Below are positions 9,772-24,500 of a stretch of DNA of 64,000 nucleotides, piece after piece (position 1 is the stretch's first letter; every line of letters starts with the position of its first letter). The stretch comes from Perca fluviatilis (taxonomy: Eukaryota; Chordata; Actinopteri; Perciformes; Percidae), in assembly GCF_010015445.1 (NCBI RefSeq), contig NC_053120.1:18440308-18504307 (forward strand), in the 5' to 3' direction. Made by a program: the position numbers and the translations under genes. The notes below the pieces were generated by a model. The model saw only the letters and a program-made list of their open reading frames with translations, was not told where the DNA came from and searched no databases.

Positions 9772-10989
9772 TCTCTCATTTTGTTCCCTCCCTGCTTCTG
9801 CTTGATGTGGCTGAAAAATGGGGTTCAAATGGAGTAGAAAACACAAATAAAGCAAGAAAAATAGTAAAAATTGAGAGCAAAGTGACCCCAAAAGGAAATA
9901 ATGGGTTTACTGTGTTTACATCCGTGCAAAGGCCCATCCGTGTTTATGTGCCTACCTGTGATGTGTTTATCTGTCTGCAATGAAAAATTAAGAGGGAAAT
10001 GTCCTCGAAAGCCTACATATGTTTGACAGTGCTAATATGAGAGAGATGTCAATGAGATGTTGACTGTGGATTCCGGACGCTGCCTGAGTAAACGTCCTCT
10101 CGATGCCTCCTGTCAAGTGAGCCTGGAAAAGGAACACAGCAAACAGGACAGGCGCTTTGCCTCTTCTTTCGTCTGGATTCTTTACACGTCTTACACATGA
10201 GTATATAATTCTGCCTTCTTGGGATAAAACTGAATAGATTTTGTCAGTTGATTTACACCTTCCCTTAGCGTTCTGTGTATGAGCGTTCTGACCCATCGGT
10301 CAGGCCAGCCTATTAAACATACAGCATATCTTTCACAGTTAGTAACATTTATGTAATGAAAAACACTGTTTTTGATTTTCTTAAAATATTCATACATTTT
10401 CTTCACACATTACATATTCACCTAACAGAAATGCCTTACATTGACACTGACTACGACCAGCGAAGCAACATTCCCTTCACGGGCTGTAAAATCACTCAGC
10501 CCCTGAATCATCTCCACCATGTTGCTCTAGCTGGACTTGTCATCATATTGTAGCAACTCTGATTGATATTCTTGTGGAAAAGCTCCCAGACAGCTCGGCT
10601 GCATTCGACAGAAGCTTACTGGTATAATGTGCATAATTCACCGTGCTCACTGTAAGCCATCCACTGCACTTCAAAATGATTAGCCATGAAAATGTGGTGC
10701 GCGCATTCTCCAGAGTGTTGGACGTTATGCATCCCGCAGATTTTCTTGTCAGTTTTCATGAATTTTCCAGGGCATTTCCTAGGGCTTCAATATGATTTTG
10801 GTGTCCCCCGCTCAAGGGGAGACAAATAGACACAGCAGGAATGTGAAAGATGCTGTATGTGAGTATATGAGCCTTGAGACATTATTGACATGCTCCTGGG
10901 AACATATAATGTCACGGTACTGTAACACAGTCAAGACAAGCAAACAATGCGATGAAGCCTGTTGTGATAGGACTCAAAACCATGTGAGT
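9219..10989. other. Unique sequence with a CT microsatellite
   Basis: Single-copy AT-rich DNA with no gene. It contains the CT run at 9733-9777. Open frames at 9988-10406 on the minus strand overlap one another in different frames and look like chance. Confidence 0.4.
9733..9777. repeat. (CT)n microsatellite
   Basis: About 22 CT units with one interruption (ccct). It is a pure simple repeat in unique DNA. Confidence 0.95.
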
Positions 10990-11188
10990 GGGTGCCCGGA
11001 CAGCTCAGTTGGTAGAGCGGGCGCCCATAAATAGAGGTTGACTCCTCGACGCAGCGGGCCAGGGTTCGACTCCGACCTTCGGCCCTTTGCTGCACGTCAT
11101 TCCCCCTCTCTCCCCTTTCATGTCTTCAGCTGTCCTATAGAAATAAAGGCTGAAAAATGCACCCCCCCCCCCAAAAAAAAACAAAAAA
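10990..11188 (+). mobile_element. tRNA-derived SINE, full length, with target duplication
   Basis: The 5-prime part resembles a tRNA. The A box is agctcagttggtagagcg (11002-11019) and the B box is ggttcgactcc (11063-11073), the internal RNA polymerase III promoter. A body rich in ccctctctcccctttcatgt follows, then an aaataaaggctgaaa stretch and an A-rich tail interrupted by a C run (11161-11188). Direct repeats catgtgagt (10981-10989) and cgtgtgagt (11189-11197) match at eight of nine positions and mark the insertion. The family is common in percomorphs. It would be mobilised by a partner LINE, none of which is present here. Confidence 0.92.
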
Positions 11189-11197
11189 CGTGTGAGT

Positions 11198-12703
11198 AAC
11201 ACTGACCTAGAGCAGTCGGGACTAAAATAATCATTACATTTGTTACAATAAATGTACTTGGATTGTATTCATGAAAGGCAGCAAGAACAAGACCTTCCAC
11301 ACCTGCTGCATATTGCTATCATACAGCTCTTATAAACACTCACTGGATATGATTAAGGCCTTACAGTCGGAACACTATAGCTGAGGGGAGAAGAAGCCAG
11401 AGGGATAAAGTACAAGGATTTGTACTATATTATCTGTCAACTTCTGCCACATTATTGGCAATGTTACACAGCAAGCATGCCAACACTAAGTTGTACTGCC
11501 AGGGAGCCTTTATTAGCTTCACTAAATTGACTTGAATCAATATTACAAGGTCCAAAGGCCAAATAATGGGCTTGGCTGAAACAGACAATAAGACAGCATC
11601 TCACCCAACAATTCAAGGTAGCACTCACATACCAGGTATGCTCTATGTTTTATTAAAACCAGAGGAAGCTGCTTAGTGCGGTCAGTCACAGGTTCAAGGA
11701 AATGGCAGCATGGTGCTGGGCCGTGACAACTGTCAAAAGGCGAAATGAAGGTTCAGGCAGCATGAGCTGTCGAGTCAGGCAGGAAATGTAGCTTTTTTTT
11801 CTCTCCTCTTTCAGATGAAGGATGCACACTGGTGATGGCAACAGGGGCAGCCCCTAGTCAACCTCACATCTCCAGCCAGTCACACTTGGTGGACCATGGC
11901 TCTCTCACCCAATCCCTCAGAGTCCCAGAGGAGCCTGTTGACAGCTTCTCCACCAGGCCTTGTTGCTATAGAGAGTCAGCAACAGGTGCCACAGGCTTTC
12001 TTTGAGTGTGGTTGTTATGCATCACACGAGGAACTTCAGACCAGCTTGTTTCTTTATCCTCTTGAAGAAACATAAATGTTTTGAAGGAGTCGAAAGGAGG
12101 AGATGTGAAATGGTTGCTGACAAGAAACTATGTTTGGGACATGGTTGTGTTTGGATCCTTGAGATGCCACAGAGCACATTAACAGTGACAGAATGACCTG
12201 AGACAATAAATACATTTTCATATAAGTGCATTTTACTATAAATGGTTATTTTAGTTTATTTAGTTTGTCTAATCTGGTTCAGGGCTGAACATAAAAACAA
12301 CTAACATCACTTTGTGGCAATTCAATAAACCTGCACTTTGATGTCTGAGTGGTTCCTTTGTTATCATTCCTGCATGTGGATGCGTGTCCTGTCTGATCTG
12401 GCTGATCCTCCATGAGTAACACCACACATAAAGATGAAAAAGGCAAAGTTACTACCACCACATGTTTCTTGACAACCCCACTTCTAAAAAAAATCTTTTC
12501 TGTCTCAGATAACCCCTAAAATGCATGATGGATCTGGACTAAGTAAGTGCAAGCAGCTATATAAAGTCCATTTTAGAAGGTCAGAGTTGAATTTCAGATG
12601 ATGCTGGGAAGATTGTTAAACTTTCTAAACTTTTGTTACTTTTATAGTTTATGATTTTTAAAATAAAGTAAAATATTTTGTAAACCACTTTATTATGCAG
12701 TGT

Positions 12704-12758
<55 letters not shown>

Positions 12759-13371
12759 TTATTTACCAATACTTTATATTTGAATTACACTTGCCCTTTT
12801 GGTAATTAACAATGTTCTTTGTATTTCGGAAACCATTTTGTTTGTATAGGCTATAGTTTTGTTATCTTCTAGACCTGACGCAGGAAATTACGTGAAATTA
12901 AAGGAATGAACCACCCAGTTCAAAATTTTAAGTGCTAATAATATTGCTTGTCGGATTAAAGTTAAAAGTAACATCCGTGTCTAGAATTTGTACCATAACA
13001 AAAACTGGATTTACAGTAACACCACTGCAAGTGAACTCCAAGTCCAAAACGCCACACGGTGCTCAGTCCTGCCACTCAAGGTGGGAACAGTCTCTTCTTT
13101 TCTATTCTACAGCCGTAATGTAGAAGTAGTACAATGGAAGAGGTGGAAAGGGAGCACTGTAATTCAGTACAGTGTAGAGAAACTTACTCTTACCAACTGG
13201 AAGTCAAATGATGAATAAGACAAATGCAGATCACATGCTCGGAAACTTGATGTTGCTTTTCGAAAAAACCAACAGCTTCTTGATTGAGCTACCAGTCATG
13301 TAGCTATCAACATGTGCTCTGCAGTTACTGTGGGAAGGTGCCTTGGTGGCTGCAGACCCTGGCTATTGTTG

Positions 13372-13372
<1 letters not shown>
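11198..13372. other. Unique sequence with an AT microsatellite
   Basis: Single-copy DNA. An (AT)n run lies at 12707-12755. The GC-balanced part 11690-12200 holds two overlapping short frames on opposite strands with no domain. No gene is called. Confidence 0.4.
12707..12755. repeat. (AT)n microsatellite
   Basis: About 24 AT units followed by a tttatttattt tail. Self-complementary, so able to extrude as a cruciform. Confidence 0.95.
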
Positions 13373-17199
<3,827 letters not shown>

Positions 17200-17719
17200 A
17201 GAGGGGGTAGCCGTCTAAACTGAAGCCATCATCAGCCACTCTCCCTCGCCCCCACATACCGACCTCCCCGCTCCCCTTTCCTGCCTGATGTGGCCCTAGA
17301 CAGGATCTCATCTCACACAACTGGCCTGGCCTCCCTCTAAAGTGTCAAAGCGGGTCTTAATTTAAAAGCCCCTGGGCCCATTGCAAACTATTCAGCTATG
17401 CTTACCACTCAATTATCTTCCTGTCCCTTTTTTTCCGCCACAAAAGCCCCCTCTGAAAACATTTAAGATCGCTTTGTGGTGGGTCAGCCACGGCTTCAGT
17501 TTCCCAGTGCCCTTGTCCTTCAAAACCAAATTCAAACATGCCAAACTCTTGTGACAAAAGACTTATTTTACAGAGGCGATTGTCTTTGTAACTGCAATGA
17601 TCATGCTTCCTGGGATGCTAAAGTGATGTCAGTGCTCTTTGACTTTGTGTTTCTCACAGTATTTGACAGCCCCTCTGGTAGCTATTAGCTTGGTTAAGGA
17701 TCGCCCCTTTCTCTTTTAG
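17200..17719. other. GC-balanced unique stretch, possible conserved non-coding DNA
   Basis: This stretch is less AT-rich and free of simple repeats. It includes the non-repetitive block at about 17340-17480 with words such as aagtgtcaaagcgggtctta and ggcccattgcaaac. It lies directly upstream of a candidate first exon. Conservation cannot be judged from a single sequence; the label rests only on composition and position. Confidence 0.22.
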
Positions 17720-17897
17720 TGGTCAGTCAGAAACAAATAATGTGCTTGCCCTCCAGTGTTTGCCGAAAAAGCCCCGCGAGACCTTGAGGCTTGGAAACGT
17801 TTACGAACACTCCGAACCACAGGAAACATCCAGAGGAAAACGTTCCCTCTCTCTCCAACCCTACCCCCACCCGCTCCTCCCCAGCTCCTCACCGGCA

Positions 17898-17934
17898 ATG
17901 GATTTTGGACCAGAGAGCTTGAGAAAGGTCAAAG
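17898..17934 (+). CDS. Weak candidate first coding exon (12 codons plus one base)
   Basis: An ATG at 17898 in a fair start context (purine at -3, G at +4) opens a short frame giving MDFGPESLRKVK. The next codon is split by a strong splice donor, aaag/gtgagt, at 17935. The preceding 180 bases are purine- and cytosine-rich, free of repeats and could be a 5-prime untranslated exon; possible acceptors are at 17719 and 17755. I do not recognise the peptide, and twelve codons with a donor arise often by chance. No partner exon is identifiable in the window. Treat it as a hypothesis only. Confidence 0.12.
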
Positions 17935-17940
17935 GTGAGT

Positions 17941-19862
17941 GAGAGAAAAGCACAGATGACTCAGATGGATTAGCACTAAGTGATCCAGACTCTCCCACAC
18001 AATCACAACACCTAAGAGGTCATTTTCACGAGGCATCTAATATCAGTCTGTTTCAGCAATTTCAACCACCAGCTAGAAAGAGGGTACACGGGACTTTTAT
18101 CTTAGTCTGAACCAATATACTGTATGAGAAAGAAAAGCTCTGATATTTTGCCAGCCACAGTACAGCTGTGTTACTTTGGAAGTCACTCTATAAATAAAGT
18201 TCTCATTATTATTACTATTATAAGAAGAAGCAGGGATAGCACAGCAAGTTGGATCACATGCAGTTGATTATTCAAACTGCCCTGGAAAACATTATCAGTA
18301 AATTAGTGTAGCATAAACTCTTTGACAAATTAGGAATGCTCACACAGAGGTGGGCGAGCTTTCATTAATCCCGACGTCCTCTTAAACTTAAATTAACTGC
18401 GATCCATCATCTCCAGTATATCTCACTCGTCCAGGAAAAAGGACATGATAAGAGATAAGAGACTGCTTATCAAAAACCAAACACTGTACTCATTTGTATC
18501 TTTCAAAATATGACCAAGTAAAGGCTAAACTTCCAGATGCACTCTCACGGTGGATAAAACTCCCTCACTGTGGCCTGCTGTAATGGATGAGTCTGATATC
18601 TACTATCTACCAGCATGAGGAATTATTACTGTGGATACTTTGTGATATTAGAAGATTGTTTGTAGGAGCCTTAAAAAGCCAGACCCTTTTTCGAATTGAA
18701 GTAGAGCCTGGTGAAAAAGGCTCTTTGACTCATTTTACAGTTCCTATCATCTACTGTACATTCTTAGTACATCACCATCATACAGCCATGTCACAGTCGC
18801 CGTTCACACCACACAGGTCTTAAAATTCAGTTCTGAATTGTTGATAATGTGTTACCTTTGTTCATATCTAATTCAAGCTATAATACATTACAGTGTGACG
18901 AAGTGATGATTATCAATTGTACATGCATGTAGAGTAAGGATACGTAATAGATGTCACATCTGTATGACCCCATTGCCACCTGGTATGAAAAAGTCTAAGC
19001 CCATGTGTTCACACCTGGCAGTAGTCCCCAAATGCCTCTTGAGTAAAAAGAAATGGTATGTAATGTTAGGGCCGATTAGCGCTTACATCTCACTAATAAA
19101 ATTGAATGAGTTTTATGGAGACACTGGAGCACTTTACAGTTGCATTGAACTTTGAAAGAAAAACAAGTTATCACCAGTCTAAGGGATATGTGCCGTTCTG
19201 TAGTGAAGAAAGGCTAATTGAAACCACTCATCTCAGCTACATTTCACAACCTTTATACAGGGCACACAACCCTTCAGTCACCGCTCTTGCTATGCTATGC
19301 TATGTCTTAATGCCTGGAGACTTTCCAAGCACCCAAAGCGCATTTTTGTTTCAGTCGTTCACAACCTGTGCATTCAAGATGTAATTGACACAGTTAAATG
19401 GCCTTTTACAGAATTATAATCTGTGCTAATTGGCAATAGTAAGTTGTGCGTTCTTCTCCGAGAGGTAGTTATAAACTGCTCTGCATGGCAAACAGGATGC
19501 ATTCTCTAAATTCTGTAACCAACAAATTCAAGCCAAATATGTCACTGAGTTTTAATTATTGACTATTACTGGTACAGTATCCCTACCTGGTGATGCACTA
19601 ATTTTCTCTGTCAAGAACTGTAACTAACATTTATTTTCATTGCCCATTAAACTGCTTTTTTTCTCTCGATTGTTTAGTCTATGAATAAGAATAATTTTCA
19701 AAATGCTCACAATTTCTTATACCCAAGATGACTCCTTCAATTGCATGTTAACCAAAGATATTGAATTTGTGATCATATTTGATAAAGAAAAGCCGCAAAT
19801 TCAAGCATTTGAGAAAATGGTACCAGTAAATGTGTTAGCTTGAAAAGAAAAGAAAAAAAAAA
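17941..19862. other. Unique sequence, 1.9 kb
   Basis: AT-rich single-copy DNA. A small (gctat)n run of three units lies near 19289. No gene, no transposon ends and no notable inverted repeats were seen. Confidence 0.4.
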
Positions 19863-19867
19863 GAGTT

Positions 19868-19922
19868 ATCAGCCTCTGTACATGGGGCGCACGCTCAACC
19901 AGATGAGCTACCCAGGCGCTCC
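19868..19922 (-). mobile_element. SINE head fragment (tRNA-like), minus strand
   Basis: On the minus strand the sequence starts ggagcgcctgggtagctcat and contains an A box, tagctcatctggttgagcg (plus-strand 19892-19910), then ggctgat. It stops there and runs into an A/G-rich stretch (19844-19866). Only the 5-prime tRNA-like third remains and there is no B box. It belongs to the same broad SINE group as 10990-11188 but a different subfamily (catgtacagaggctgat in place of cataaatagaggttgac). Confidence 0.75.
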
Positions 19923-21021
19923 ATATATGTACTGTATATTTTGTGTGAATTTTTTTGGTATTTGCTTTTCTTTGCCAGGCTTTACATTAGCTATAGTGGA
20001 CTTCCTGCGGCTCTCCATTGCTGTATGAGTAGTGACTCGTGAGTCATCACTGTGTGTGCATAAAGACTGAAGTGTTCCACAGCTTTCTAATTCTAATCGT
20101 TGTGCATTAGGGCTGGTTTCTCTCCCTCACAACTATAAAAGAAAACATCAGATTGGTTTTCTTTCAGACGTGAAAGAAGGAAGATCAGAACTAGGACACT
20201 TTGCGCTGCAGTGTGAATATTGCCTCAGCTATAGTCCTCCAGCTCCCCCTCTCTCCTGCCAAGCACTTTCCCTATTTTCGACACTCATTCCTCTCAGACT
20301 TCCCCTGTTACACACCCACTTTTCTCCCTCTCGCCCCCCATACTTTTCTTCCTCCTCTTCCAAATCTTCCCCCCTATCGCACTCCACCCGCTCCTCTAAT
20401 GAGACACACTCATACACGAGTATCTCTCTAAAACCAATCTCCCTTTATCTCTTTATCAGGTACTCTTCCCTTTCCTCATTGTTCTCCATCCTGTGTTTTT
20501 CTCCCAGTATATCCTCTCTTAACTTCTTCCAAAGCTCTCACATGTGGATTTGATCATTGAAGCTAACGCAGCACATACAGCGTAAGGCCGAAGGGTAGGG
20601 TGTGGGGGCATGTTTGATATAAATCCTTTGCGCTCTCATTTCTATCTCATTTTGCATTTCTTAACATTTGATAAACAAGACCAACTTTGCTTCCATCTCC
20701 GTTTTCCTCGTACAAGACTCGTTGTAATCTTTGTCTTAATTAAGGATATAATATAATAAATTAGGTGAATTAGTTTGGTCAGAATTGGGCTTAAACGAAA
20801 TATCTGGAGGTTGAGTTCATCAGTGTGTGCTTTGGTTTTTAACTTTGCCATCTAACAGTGAAATGAACGCCTGCCAAGAAAGTGTGAGACAAACTATTAA
20901 AATATTCAATAACTTGTTATTGGATTTCAACGCATTAATAAATGACATAACATTAGGGACATTTATATGAAAAAAAAGGAATCAACTTGTGCTGTAATGT
21001 GTGTTGTTTCCTACAGCAGTC
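19923..21021. other. Unique sequence with pyrimidine-rich patch
   Basis: A pyrimidine-rich patch (20220-20530) gives a 127-codon plus-strand frame dominated by Ser, Pro, Leu and Phe, which I regard as compositional. Near 20030-20050 there is a double AP-1-like word (tgactcgtgagtca). No gene is called. Confidence 0.4.
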
Positions 21022-21563
21022 CAGAAGTGGAAGAAGTACTCGGATCCTTTACTTACTAAGTAGAAATAGCACAATGTGAAAATACTCCATTACAAGTAAA
21101 AGTCCTGCATTCAAAGAATTACTTAAAAAAAGGTACAGAAGTATTACCAGTAAAATGCACTTAAAGTGTCAAAGTAAAAGTACTCAATATGCAGAATGGC
21201 CCCTTTCAGAGCATTTCAATAACAAGCAATGTATTACCTATGCATTAACATTTAAGAAGTATTTTACTGTTAATGCTGGTCAAGTGTACCTGGTTTTTAT
21301 ATGATACAATATAAGTAATTATTACAACTTTATTGAGTGCTAAAAATCTTCTTTTCTTACAATAGTTGACAAAATGCACTTGTCTAGTTCAGTTTCGGAC
21401 AGAAATCAGCTTGTTTTGACTTTTTAGAAATGAGTGTGAGAATCTTAAAAGACAGAATAAGAGATTGCTGCTCTAGAATATAAATTCATAAATAAATTAA
21501 AGATTTTTTTTTTAAAGTACCTCAAAATTGTAATTAGATACAGCACTTGAGTTCAACCACTAC
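21022..21563. mobile_element. Decayed hAT-type MITE
   Basis: The left end, cagaagtggaagaagtactc, and sub-terminal words (ctccattacaagtaaaagtc, aaagtaaaagtactcaa) match a hAT family common in fish. The right end reads gttcaaccactac, a diverged complement of the left. No clean 8-bp duplication survives, so the insertion is probably old. There is no coding content. Confidence 0.7.
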
Positions 21564-24500
21564 ATTTGTCTCCTCTGGAGGGCTGCAAACATAGATGTCT
21601 TATGAACATTTTCATTTACTTAACTTGTATGTATACTTTACCTTTGTAAGATAATAATACTGTGACTTGTTTTATTAAAAGAAAAGCAAATGAGCAAGAG
21701 TTTCAACAACTTAATATCCATCTATTAATTGTGTCCAGGGATGTCAAATTATGAATGCACAGAGAAAAGGAAAGCTTGTTATTTTATTATTTTCTGATGT
21801 ATTTATTTTTTATTATAAAACTCAAGCTTGTATGCATCCACAGACGTGATTATGCAGCATATAGCTATGAGGCTAAAACTTTAAATGAGTAAACCATTTG
21901 GGGGGAAAAAAATAATAATTATGAGACAATAATTTGCTCTGGGAACCGCAAGAGAAAGATCCTAGTGGTATCTCTAAAGGGAGAAGGATGAGCAAATAAT
22001 GTCCACTATACTTTAATTACACCAAATTAAATAATTTATACAGCACACATCATCTCATGAACCAATTAAAACATGCTTTCAGCAATTTTAACAGGCAGAG
22101 GAATTCTGAAATATCTTTCACAGACAGCAGTTTTCGCAGGTTGGTCAGAGGAGAAGCATTTGCTGCAGCAGATAAATGAGAGGAAGCAAATTGAGTGTGC
22201 ACCACAGGAGGGCTTCTCTTTTCCTCCTTACTTTGCTTTTGTTCTTCGGTGGAATTTTTCTAAAGAGGAGAAAAGCTAATCATTCAGCTTAGGTCATGAG
22301 CAGAATTGTTTGCAAGGAGTTTTCCTACACCACAAAATACTGCAAGCTGTTTTACATTGTCATCACCTTAGGGCGGCACTTCCAAACCCCCAATGACTGA
22401 ATTTCCCTTCCATGTGATATTAATTAACACTGGTACTTGTGCTAATCTCACTTCAAGTAACTGGGATGAGTTAAGCCAAAGATGTTGCCCGTTTTGACCA
22501 AATTCCCCAGAAGTCATGCCAGGAAAGACTGGCTCACATCTAAAAGCTATGTCACACTGTCAACCATATCTGTCAAACACCAGCTGAGTGAACTCGCTCA
22601 TGTAAAAGGTGCTTCTCTTTTCTTCTCTCCATTTCTGCCAACTTAGCAAAGAAAGTTATTTTCATAACGTAAACATTTCAATTTGCCTTAAGACATTCTT
22701 TTCTTCACTGAAAGGACCGTTTAAGACGCGGGATTGACGGGGAACCTTTGGGTGTTCTCAGCAGGATGTGGTTTGCTGTTAGCTGGCTCAGGTAAGCCAT
22801 TTATTCCCATTAGTGCTGATGGTGGAATAGTGCTTTATTCTCCTTTTACCTGTCATGGCTGCCAGATGTAGGACTGCAGCACTATGCAACTACAACACTG
22901 ACAGAGTCAAAGGCATAGCTCCGAGTCTGGAAAACAGACGCTAATTGGCTGAGCTATACTAGCATGTTTTCCGAGTGCGTTTCTCACGTCTTTAGGAAGG
23001 CAGAAGCGACTCATCTTGCGAAGAGCATGACTTTGTCAGCCTTTGTGTATTTCAAATGCTGACAGGGGGAATTTTCTGGATGAGGATAACAATCCCTGGA
23101 GCTTTTGCTTATGCAGTGCAGAGCTCTACACCACTTCAAGTTAGACCAGTGAACATACTCGGGCTTCAATTCGTGAATCGTGAAAACAACACAGATACAA
23201 ATGTACATACACATCACATAAAGATGTATCAGGGAATGAGTTAAACTTTCTCAGAGGCAGTTTGGTGTTTGTGTCTCTAGAAACTTGTGAAGTGACAGAG
23301 AAGTTTTAAGACCAGATACTTAAGCTCTCAGATTTTAATTAATTTTGGGTTATCTGGGTGTTTACGCCCACGTTGTGATTGCAGCCACGCTGAATCTTGT
23401 GGATGTATTCATGTAGGTGGCTGGGGCTGTTTTCCAGTCTTGTCTGGCTCCAAAAAATTATCTCAACATGTGCCTCACACATTTCACTTTTTAAATCCAA
23501 ATGCTGTTGTCCTGCACACTATAACTGTACCAACAGCAATTAGCTCATCTCCATGAGGGAAATAGCAGAACTGGCAAGACTTTAAAGCGCTCTGGCGATA
23601 TGTGAAGCCCTAAAATGTATCACGTCCCATTTAGAAAAAAAAAAGGAGAAAATAATCACCTAAAGATGTGTGACGAACCAGCGAAACCTTAAAGACTGTC
23701 TTCTATTACTGAGGGGGGGTTAAGATTGAGATGAAAAGAAGGAATATAATGGCGCTGCTCTATGATTGCACAGTCCTCTAGTTTAGCATGTGTGCCTGGA
23801 CGTCATTGGGACCGGACATTCAGAGATAGCAGATCCAACCGTCAAGTGGGGGACAGAGAGGGGATGAGTGGGATTGATTACACCATAACATCAGATATAA
23901 CAAACCACTAATCTGATGGTCCATCTGCAGTCGTACATCTTCATCTATCATCCACCGTCCTGTCCGTCACCACCGGGGCTCAGGGGCAGCCCAGGAGCCA
24001 GACAGGGTGAACTCCTTTCTGCACGTGCATGTCTTAGCGCCTGTGCATCAATCAACCTGTCTATCTCTGTTCACTGCCTTACAAACTAACTTTCTGCTCT
24101 CTGACAAAGTAAGTTCTGCTGATGAAGATGTCTGGGATGATGCATTTTCTTTCACCTTCAAAACAGGAGATAAAGCAGAAGGAAGTGTTTCAACCTGGAT
24201 CAAATCCCAGTCCCTGCAAACATGTGTTCCATTCTTTGTGGAGATGTTTTGGCTTTTTGCTACTCTGCCAGCTTATGCTTTGTATCAGAATGTATGTGAC
24301 CCAATTCACAAACCTGTATTTTGTCCTATCATCTGGTTTGCTAATTGCCTAATTCTTGTCACTTAAATGTAATTATGGACATCACGTTATGTTTTCGATG
24401 GAAGTACATTTGGTACTGCACAGAAGGCTGGAAGGAATCCTTGGGCTTGGCAAAGCTTCCATCGGCGGAAAACAAAAACAGGCACTAAAAATGGATTGCA

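Noticed and set aside
11002..11073. A tRNA gene on the strength of A and B boxes
   Set aside because: The cloverleaf is incomplete, and the sequence continues into a SINE body with an A-rich tail and target duplication.
20170..20553. 127-codon plus-strand frame preceded by an acceptor-like tttctttcag
   Set aside because: Mostly Ser/Pro/Leu from a pyrimidine-rich patch. No donor follows at a sensible place and an overlapping frame is equally open.
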